In this document: positions 32,107 to 37,841 of the stretch, one piece after another
Layout: the number at the start of each line of letters is the position of its first letter
Numbering within the stretch: position 1 is the stretch's first letter
NCBI GenBank assembly: GCA_029262315.1
Contig: JAJCZP010000173.1
Location: 1-37,841 of the forward strand
From: Deltaproteobacteria bacterium
Lineage (GTDB): Bacteria; Desulfobacterota; Binatia; UTPRO1
Direction: 5' to 3'
Length of the DNA: 37,841 nt
Position numbers and translations under genes: made by a program
Notes under the pieces: generated by a model
Told to the model about the DNA's origin: nothing
The model's database searches: none
Seen by the model: the letters and a program-made list of their open reading frames with translations, nothing else

Positions 32107-33761
32107 CCAACCCCTGGCAGGACAATCCCTACGAGCGCGATCTCGACCGTACCCCCGCGAACCACACCGCGCTCACACCACTCTCGTTCCTCGCTCGTGC
32201 GGCCACCGTCTATCCGACGCGGACCGCGATCATCCACGGCACCGTGCGGCGCACCTGGGCCGAGACCTACGCCCGCTGTCGCCGGCTTGCGAGCGCGCTC
32301 GCCGCCCGCGGCGTCGGTATTGGCAGCACGGTGGCGCTGATGGCGCCGAACGTGCCGGAGGCCTACGAAGCGCACTTCGGCGTGCCCATGACCGGCGCCG
32401 TCCTCAACGCCATCAACATCCGGCTCGATGCCGACGCCATCGCCTTCGTCCTGGACCACGGCGAAGCCGATGTGCTGATCACCGACCGCGAGTTCGCGGC
32501 TGTCATCAAGCAGGCGATCGCACAATGCGATCGTACCCTCACCGTCATCGACATCGACGATCCGCAAGCGCAGGACTACGCGACAATCGGCGAACGCTTG
32601 GGAGAGATCGACTACGAGGCGCTTCTCACCGAAGGCGATCCGGATTTCGCGTGGCAACCACCAACCGACGAGTGGCAGGCCATCGCCCTCAACTACACGT
32701 CGGGCACGACGGGGAACCCCAAGGGTGTCGTCTACCATCACCGCGGCGCCTACCTGAACGCGCTCGGCCAGGGACTCGCATGGGAGCTCGGCTCGCACCC
32801 GGCGTACCTCTGGACGCTCCCGATGTTTCATTGCAACGGATGGTGCTTCGCCTGGACGCTCGCGGCGTTCGCGGGCACCAGCGTGTGTCTACGCCGCGTC
32901 GAGCCCGCCGCCGTCTACGCCGCGATCGCCGGTGAGGGCGTCACGCATTTTTGCGGCGCACCGGTCGTCATGAACATGATCGTCAACGCGACGGACACCG
33001 AGCGGCAGCCACTGCCGCATCCCGTCCAGGTCATGACCGCCGGTGCGGCCCCGCCCGCCGCCGTCATCGAGCGCATGGAAGAGGCGGGGTTCCGGGTCAC
33101 GCACGTCTACGGGCTGACGGAGTGCTACGGCCCGGCGACGGTCTGTGCCTGGCACGACGCCTGGAACGATCTCCCGAGCGAAGAGCGCGCCACGCTCAAG
33201 GCGCGTCAGGGCGTCCGCTACCATGTGCTCGAGGGACTCATGGTCGCCGATCCGGAAACGTTGGCACCGGTCACACCCGACGGCGAAACCATGGGCGAAG
33301 TCTTCATGCGCGGCAACGTCGTGATGAAGGGATACCTCAAGAACCGGAAGGCCACGGAGGAGGCATTCGCCGGTGGCTGGTTCCATACCGGCGATCTCGG
33401 GGTCATGCACGCCGATGGCTACATCGAGATCCGCGATCGCTCGAAGGACATCATCATCTCGGGCGGCGAGAACATCAGCACCATTGAAGTCGAAGATGTG
33501 CTCTACCGACATCCCGCCGTACTCGAAGGAGCCGTCGTCGCCCGCCCCGATGATCACTGGGGGGAGACACCGTGCGCGTTCGTCACCCTGCGCCCCGAGG
33601 CCACCGCGACGGACGCGGAGATCATCGCGTTCTGTCGGGAGAAACTGGCACGCTTCAAAGTACCGCGCACGGTCGTCTTCGGCCCGCTCCCGAAGACCTC
33701 CACCGGGAAGATTCAGAAATTCCTGCTCCGGGCTCGGGCAAAAGAGCTCGATCACCCCTGA
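32103..33761 (+). CDS. Acyl-CoA synthetase (AMP-forming, medium/long-chain type)
   Basis: A 552-residue ANL-superfamily ligase that activates a carboxylic acid to acyl-CoA via acyl-AMP. LNYTSGTTGNPKGVVYHHRG is the P-loop (motif A3). YGLTECYGP is A5. GWFHTGDLG and YIEIRDRSKDIIISGGENIS are A7-A8. LPKTSTGKIQKFLLR carries the A10 catalytic Lys near the C-terminus. It resembles AlkK-like medium-chain enzymes with LPMFHCNGWCFAW. GTG 32103 is chosen because it overlaps the arsC stop as GTGA and gives the family start MTNPW; ATG 32094 is an alternative. Translational coupling to arsC is likely. Confidence 0.92.
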   Translation: MTNPWQDNPYERDLDRTPANHTALTPLSFLARAATVYPTRTAIIHGTVRRTWAETYARCRRLASALAARGVGIGSTVALMAPNVPEAYEAHFGVPMTGAVLNAINIRLDADAIAFVLDHGEADVLITDREFAAVIKQAIAQCDRTLTVIDIDDPQAQDYATIGERLGEIDYEALLTEGDPDFAWQPPTDEWQAIALNYTSGTTGNPKGVVYHHRGAYLNALGQGLAWELGSHPAYLWTLPMFHCNGWCFAWTLAAFAGTSVCLRRVEPAAVYAAIAGEGVTHFCGAPVVMNMIVNATDTERQPLPHPVQVMTAGAAPPAAVIERMEEAGFRVTHVYGLTECYGPATVCAWHDAWNDLPSEERATLKARQGVRYHVLEGLMVADPETLAPVTPDGETMGEVFMRGNVVMKGYLKNRKATEEAFAGGWFHTGDLGVMHADGYIEIRDRSKDIIISGGENISTIEVEDVLYRHPAVLEGAVVARPDDHWGETPCAFVTLRPEATATDAEIIAFCREKLARFKVPRTVVFGPLPKTSTGKIQKFLLRARAKELDHP

Positions 33762-33838
33762 CGCGAACGCTGTGACAGATCGCGTGCGACTCGCGCGCGC
33801 ACTCAAGTCGAGACCTCGCTCTGCCGATAGAACTCCCA

Positions 33839-35023
33839 ATGGCAGAGTCTCTTGCGACAGCATCCGTACGGGGAACACACGCCGTCTCCGACCACATGTC
33901 CCGCACCGTGCAGGGCGTACAGGCGTCCGCGACGCTGCATGAAGTCGCTGCGTTGCTCGCGGCCCACGGCATCAGCTGCGCCGTCGTCTTCGAGGGCGAC
34001 ACACCGATCGGCATCATCTCGGAGCGCGATCTGGTCGGTCTGGTTGCCTCGGATCCCGACGGCTGGCACCGACGACTGGCCGGCGAGAGTATCCGCCGGA
34101 AGCTCGAGTGCATCACGCCGGAGTCGAGCGTCGCCGACGCCAGCGCCTGCCTCGCCGAGCATCGACTGCGCCAGCTCCCCGTCCTGACCGAAGCCGGAAC
34201 GCTCGCCGGCATCATCACACAGGCCGATCTGCTACACGCCTCGCACCTGTGGCTCGAAGAGTACGCCGCCAACCTCGAGCGGCTCGTCACCGAGCGCACT
34301 GCGCAGCTCCAGGAGAGCGAGCAACGTCGCACCGATCTCGTCGACCTGACGGTCCACGACATCAAGAACTGGATTCACGCCGTCGACGCCTCAATCGAGC
34401 TCGTCGCCGAGGATCCCGCGGAGGCCGCGAGCCTCATGCCGATGCTCCGCCATACCACGAAGCGCATCGGCACGTTGGTGCACTCGCTGCTCGACATTCA
34501 CCGCCTGGAAAGCGGCTGGATGCCGATGCGATTCAGCGAGGTTCCGTGGACAAGCGTCTGCGGTCCGGTGATCGCCGAGGCTGAAGTGATGGCGCGCGCG
34601 AAGTCGCTGTCGATTCCGCAGACCGGCCACACGCAGGCCATCGTGCGCTGCGATTCCGCACTGATCGAGCGCGTCATGCTGAATCTGCTCGACAACGCCA
34701 TCCAAGCCGCGCCCGAGGGAAGCTGCGTTGCGATTCATACGGAACAGATCGATGGCACGTTTCGCGTGCGCGTCGGCAACCGCGGACCGATCATCGCGCC
34801 CGACGTGCTCCCGACGCTGTTTGGCAAGTTCCAACAGAACAACGGCACCCAGCGCAAGCGCTACGGCTGGGGACTCGGCCTGAGCTTCTGCAAACTCGCC
34901 GTGCACCACCACGGCGGCGACATCCAGGCCATCTCGCCCTTCATTGACGGCGAAGGCGTGGCGTTCGAGTTCGTGCTGCCGCCGAACCCCGAGCAAGCGA
35001 CCGCGCAAGGCACGCTTCAGTAG
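33839..35023 (+). CDS. Cytoplasmic CBS-domain sensor histidine kinase
   Basis: A 394-residue protein without membrane segments. Residues about 15-135 are two CBS motifs (GISCAVVFEGDTPIGIISERDLVGL; HRLRQLPVLTEAGTLAGIITQADLL), which usually sense adenine nucleotides. A short coiled coil (LERLVTERTAQLQESEQRR) leads to the HisKA box DLTVHDIKNWIH with His173. The ATPase domain has the N-box LNLLDNAIQAA (N282, N286), a G1-like VGNRGPIIAPD with Asn instead of the usual Asp, and the G2 box GWGLGLSFCKLAVHHHGG. The kinase is probably active. No response regulator lies next to it, so it is an orphan. The start is ATG 33839, with no clear ribosome-binding site. Confidence 0.88.
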   Translation: MAESLATASVRGTHAVSDHMSRTVQGVQASATLHEVAALLAAHGISCAVVFEGDTPIGIISERDLVGLVASDPDGWHRRLAGESIRRKLECITPESSVADASACLAEHRLRQLPVLTEAGTLAGIITQADLLHASHLWLEEYAANLERLVTERTAQLQESEQRRTDLVDLTVHDIKNWIHAVDASIELVAEDPAEAASLMPMLRHTTKRIGTLVHSLLDIHRLESGWMPMRFSEVPWTSVCGPVIAEAEVMARAKSLSIPQTGHTQAIVRCDSALIERVMLNLLDNAIQAAPEGSCVAIHTEQIDGTFRVRVGNRGPIIAPDVLPTLFGKFQQNNGTQRKRYGWGLGLSFCKLAVHHHGGDIQAISPFIDGEGVAFEFVLPPNPEQATAQGTLQ

Positions 35024-35082
35024 CCTCGAGACGCCTGGCCCGACAGCTTGCCGCCTCGTCCCCGTTGGGAGAGAGTCCGCGG

Positions 35083-36246
35083 ATGACGGCTGCTCAGGTC
35101 ACCGCGCGGACGTGCCCCCACTACCCCGCGTGCCCAGGCTGCCCTCTCGTCGGAGAACGCTACGAGCAGCAACTGGCGCGGAAACACCGGAACGTCGAGC
35201 GGACGCTCGCCGCCGCCCTGCCCCCCGACGCCCGCGTGCCGGTCGCACCCGTCGTGGGGGCGGCGCGCATCGAGGGGTATCGGACCCAGGCCAAGCTCGT
35301 CGCACGCAACACGCGCCACGGCCTCATCCTTGGCCTCTACCAACGCGAGTCCCACCACGTCGTCGACGCGAGCGGATGCCCGCTCCATGCGCCGGCCATC
35401 CGGCGCGGCGTACGCGTGCTCCGGGAGGTACTCGAACGCGAGCGTGTGCCCATCCACGGACGCGACCGGCTAGGAGTCCGATACGTCCTCCTGCGGACGA
35501 GCAGTGTCGATCGTGGACTGCTCACGACCATCGTCACCTCCCACCCCAAGCTCGCACGCGATGTTGAACTTGCGGCGATCCTGCGCCGCCGCCTGGCATT
35601 GGCCGGCCTGAGCGTGAATCACAATCCGTCACCGGGAAACGAGATCCTCGGACCACGTACGGACCTGGTGTGGGGAGCGCGGACGCTGACCGAACGCTAC
35701 GGCGACGTCATGCTGACGGCTGGACCAACCGCGTTCGTCCAAACGAACCCGGTCATGGCGGGACGAATCTACCGCACGATTGCCAGCACCGCACGGGTCA
35801 AGCCGACGGACCGTGTCCTGGATCTGTACGCTGGCGTGGGCGGCATCGCCCTCACCCTCGGCGGTCGGGCGTCCTCGGTCGTCGGCATCGAGGAGGTCGA
35901 CGCGGCCGTGCACGCCGCACGCGGCAACTCGCGGCGCAATCAAGCCCGCAACGTAAGCTTCGAGACGGCCAGCGTCGATGAGGCCATCGAACACATCACC
36001 CCAGGCGCCATTGACGTGGTCACGATGAATCCACCGCGCAAGGGATGCGGCGAGCGCGTCGCACGCGCACTCGGCGCCCTGGCGCCAAGACGACTCGTGT
36101 ACCTCTCCTGCTCCCCCGCGAGCTTCGCCCGCGACGCCCGCACGTTGCACGCAGCGGGCTACGCGCTCCAGCGACTCACGCCGTTCGATCTCTACCCGCA
36201 AACCGACCACGTCGAGCTCCTCGGCATCTTCGAACCCTCGGCGTAA
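35083..36246 (+). CDS. RNA m5U methyltransferase (RlmC/RlmD/TrmA family)
   Basis: A 387-residue SAM-dependent methyltransferase of the RumA/RumB type, forming 5-methyluridine in 23S rRNA or tRNA. An N-terminal Fe-S site is visible: CPHYPACPGCPL (C11, C17, C20) with the fourth ligand in DASGCP (C99). VLDLYAGVGGIALTL is the SAM-binding motif I. MNPPRKGC and YLSCSPASFARD contain the catalytic Cys343. The C-terminal DLYPQTDHVELLGIFEP is the family ending. There is no separate TRAM domain, as in RlmC. ATG 35083 is preceded by GGGAGAG. The exact target uridine cannot be told from sequence. Confidence 0.9.
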   Translation: MTAAQVTARTCPHYPACPGCPLVGERYEQQLARKHRNVERTLAAALPPDARVPVAPVVGAARIEGYRTQAKLVARNTRHGLILGLYQRESHHVVDASGCPLHAPAIRRGVRVLREVLERERVPIHGRDRLGVRYVLLRTSSVDRGLLTTIVTSHPKLARDVELAAILRRRLALAGLSVNHNPSPGNEILGPRTDLVWGARTLTERYGDVMLTAGPTAFVQTNPVMAGRIYRTIASTARVKPTDRVLDLYAGVGGIALTLGGRASSVVGIEEVDAAVHAARGNSRRNQARNVSFETASVDEAIEHITPGAIDVVTMNPPRKGCGERVARALGALAPRRLVYLSCSPASFARDARTLHAAGYALQRLTPFDLYPQTDHVELLGIFEPSA

Positions 36247-36330
36247 CCGCGAGGGTCCTGGATCCAAGGCGAAGCGCCTCAGCTGCTTTACCTGCGATAA
36301 CCACACAGCTCTGATATTTCTGGTGCTTAG

Positions 36331-36348
36331 ACCTGCGTTGACTCAGGT
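36331..36348. promoter_or_regulatory. Inverted repeat ACCTG-N8-CAGGT before second TetR gene
   Basis: 5-bp perfect arms, 24 bases before the TetR ATG at 36373 and just upstream of a TATAAC box (36352-36357). A possible TetR operator; short arms make this modest evidence. Confidence 0.35.
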
Positions 36349-36372
36349 GAGTATAACAGCGATATAGTTCCT

Positions 36373-36999
36373 ATGACTGGGCGCGCGACAGCGGAGCGAT
36401 CGCGGGATCTCGGGTCCGAGACGACTCGGCGTGCGATCCTCGATGCGGCGGGTGCGCTGCTCGCCGACAAAGGCGAGGACGGTCTTTCCATTCGCGAAGT
36501 GTGTGCGCGTGCCAGCGTCACGCCACCGACCATCTACCATCACTTCGGCGACAAGGCGGCGCTCGTCGCGCGCATCGTCGACGACTGCTTCGCCGACTTC
36601 GATCGTGCGTTTCAGCATCGTGCGGCGCCTCGCGATCCCGTGGAAGCGTTGCGCTGGGGTTTCGACCGCTACGTCGAATACGGCCTGCAGCACCCCGTCC
36701 CGTACCGCCTGATGTTCGGCCAGGCCAGAAGCCGCATCTCGGCGAACGGCGTCGCTTCGTACGATGGCCTGCGCCGCAGCGTGCGCGCGATACATGCCGC
36801 CGGACGCCTTCGCACATCCGTCGACGAAGCAACCGCCGCCTTCTGGGCGGCCGTCCACGGCGTCACGGCACTACTCGTCAGTGGCTTCTGGAACGAAGAC
36901 AACACAGCGATCGCGCTCGTACGCGATGCCATGATCACACAACTCACGAGTCCCGAGCGCGCATCGACACGCCGGGAAAAGAAAGGGGCTCCACGATGA
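36373..36999 (+). CDS. TetR/AcrR family transcriptional regulator
   Basis: A 208-residue TetR repressor. The helix-turn-helix is at about residues 18-65 (TTRRAILDAAGALLADKGEDGLSIREVCARASVTPPTIYHHFGDKAALV), a near-consensus TetR N-domain. The C-terminal helical domain (DPVEALRWGFDRYVEYGLQHPVPYRLMF) resembles the WHG/TetR_C_13-type ligand domain. The stop overlaps the start of the carotenoid oxygenase gene by four bases (ATGA), so the two are co-transcribed and the regulator probably controls apocarotenoid or carotenoid cleavage. No ribosome-binding site is visible; a TATAAC box at 36352-36357 would start the transcript about 9 bases before the ATG. Confidence 0.9.
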   Translation: MTGRATAERSRDLGSETTRRAILDAAGALLADKGEDGLSIREVCARASVTPPTIYHHFGDKAALVARIVDDCFADFDRAFQHRAAPRDPVEALRWGFDRYVEYGLQHPVPYRLMFGQARSRISANGVASYDGLRRSVRAIHAAGRLRTSVDEATAAFWAAVHGVTALLVSGFWNEDNTAIALVRDAMITQLTSPERASTRREKKGAPR

Positions 37000-37841
37000 T
37001 CGATCAGAAACCTCGACCACGCGAGTCGGACACCAATTCGTTCCTGCAGGGCAACTTCGCCCCCTGGCGCGAAGAAGGCTCCTACGACGCGCTGGAGGTT
37101 GTGGGCGAGATTCCGCGCGACTTGAACGGCACCTTTTATCGCACCGGCCCCAACCCCGCCTTCGAGCCGAAAGGACGCTACCACTGGTTCGATGGCGACG
37201 GCATGGTCCATGCGATCGACATTCGGGACGGTCGCGCGAGCTACCGAAACCGCTATGTGGCAAGCGAAGGACTGAAAGAAGAACAGGCCGCCGGGAAAGC
37301 CCTCTACCCTGGCCTCCTCGACATGGGCGAGGCCGACATGACCGGCTTCAAGATTACGGGCAACACGAACATCGTCGCCCACGCGGGGAAGCTACTGGCA
37401 CTGGTGGAGGTGGCCAACCCCACCGCGATGGATCTCCAAACGCTCGAGACGTTCGGGCTGCACAACTACGACGGCAAGCTCACAGGCGCCATGACGGCGC
37501 ACCCGAAGCTCGATCCGGTGACGGGAGAGATGCTGTTCTTCGGCTACTCGCCGTTCCCTCCTTATCTGCAGTACCACGTCGCCGATCGCACAGGCGCCCT
37601 CGTGAAGAGCGAAGAGATCGATGTCGCGTGGCCATCGATGATGCACGACTTCGCGATCACGGAAAACTACGTCATCTTCATGCTCTTCCCCGTCGTGTTC
37701 AGCTTCGACAACATGGCCGAGCGCGGCGGTCCCTTCTCGTGGGAACCCGAGCGTGGCGCCCGACTCGGCGTCATGCCGCGGAACGGCGCCAGCGCCGACG
37801 TCCGCTGGATCGACATCGATCCCTGCTTCGTGTTCCATCCG
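36996..37841 (+). CDS. Carotenoid cleavage oxygenase family protein (3' end outside window)
   Basis: 282 residues are visible, with the gene running off the window end. It belongs to the RPE65/carotenoid cleavage dioxygenase family, seven-bladed propellers that cut carotenoids or stilbenes with a four-His iron centre. LNGTFYRTGPNPAFEP, HWFDGDGMVHAI and NTNIVAHAGKLLALVE are family signatures. Three of the four iron His are visible: H169 (MTAHPKLDP), H217 (MMHDFAITENY) and H281 (CFVFHP). The fourth should lie beyond the window. ATG 36996 overlaps the TetR stop (ATGA) and has AAGGGG about 8 bases upstream. No signal peptide. Confidence 0.92.
   Translation, partial: MIDQKPRPRESDTNSFLQGNFAPWREEGSYDALEVVGEIPRDLNGTFYRTGPNPAFEPKGRYHWFDGDGMVHAIDIRDGRASYRNRYVASEGLKEEQAAGKALYPGLLDMGEADMTGFKITGNTNIVAHAGKLLALVEVANPTAMDLQTLETFGLHNYDGKLTGAMTAHPKLDPVTGEMLFFGYSPFPPYLQYHVADRTGALVKSEEIDVAWPSMMHDFAITENYVIFMLFPVVFSFDNMAERGGPFSWEPERGARLGVMPRNGASADVRWIDIDPCFVFHP

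Noticed and set aside
34739-34800. CBS-kinase as an inactive pseudokinase because the G1 Asp is Asn
   Set aside because: The N-box, G2 box and His173 are intact, and Asn in this loop occurs in other histidine kinases as far as I recall.
1-37841. CRISPR arrays, tRNA or rRNA genes, insertion sequences, phage attachment sites
   Set aside because: I saw no regularly spaced repeats, cloverleaf-like intergenic sequence, transposase motif or target-site duplication.

Overview
This 37.8 kb window comes from a strongly GC-rich bacterial chromosome with high third-position GC. The gene content fits an uncultivated deltaproteobacteria-like soil or sediment lineage. Myxococcota-like groups or Binatota are my best guesses, inferred from gene repertoire only. 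The clues are secreted cysteine-rich proteins, several alkaline-phosphatase-superfamily 'sulfatases', many NTF2/SnoaL-fold proteins, and EthD, carotenoid-oxygenase and amidohydrolase genes. I see no phage, insertion sequence, CRISPR array, rRNA or tRNA. About 31 genes can be supported; the first and last run off the window.

Layout. 1-5601: the 3' part of a giant protein built from alternating NTF2-like modules. 5717-6381: a vapBC toxin-antitoxin pair whose promoter overlaps a palindrome. 6677-12839: two exported cysteine-rich paralogues flanking an opposite-strand polytopic membrane protein. 13090-14810: a TetR regulator, an NTF2-like protein and a glutathione S-transferase in one operon behind two stacked palindromes. 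14924-17905: a 4-TM protein, a divergent amidohydrolase/sulfotransferase pair and a small exported protein. 18010-21115 (minus): nucleoside transporter, glyoxalase I, NTF2-like protein and an Arg/Gly/His-rich lipoprotein. 21287-22105: an orphan ModA. 22133-25519 (minus): EthD protein, sulfatase-fold enzyme and GT39 glycosyltransferase in a tight run. 25771-31593: an exported NTF2-like protein, then a sulfatase-fold enzyme overlapping a GT-C membrane protein, facing a large lipoprotein sulfatase-fold enzyme. 31699-36246: arsC overlapping an acyl-CoA synthetase, a CBS-domain histidine kinase and an RNA uracil methyltransferase. 36373-37841: TetR overlapping a carotenoid oxygenase.

How the genes may work together. 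Two gene groups (22.1-25.5 kb and 26.4-31.6 kb) pair GT-C glycosyltransferases with sulfatase-fold enzymes that carry Thr at the usual formylglycine position. This suggests envelope glycan or lipid modification. Two TetR-led operons and the GST/glyoxalase/EthD genes look like small-molecule or detoxification functions.

The most unusual signal is regulatory. A perfect 17-bp palindrome, GTTAC-N7-GTAAC, occurs three times: twice in tandem (20 bp apart) before the cysteine-rich gene at 6677, and once 20 bp before the exported NTF2-like gene at 25771. This suggests a shared, undescribed regulon for exported proteins.
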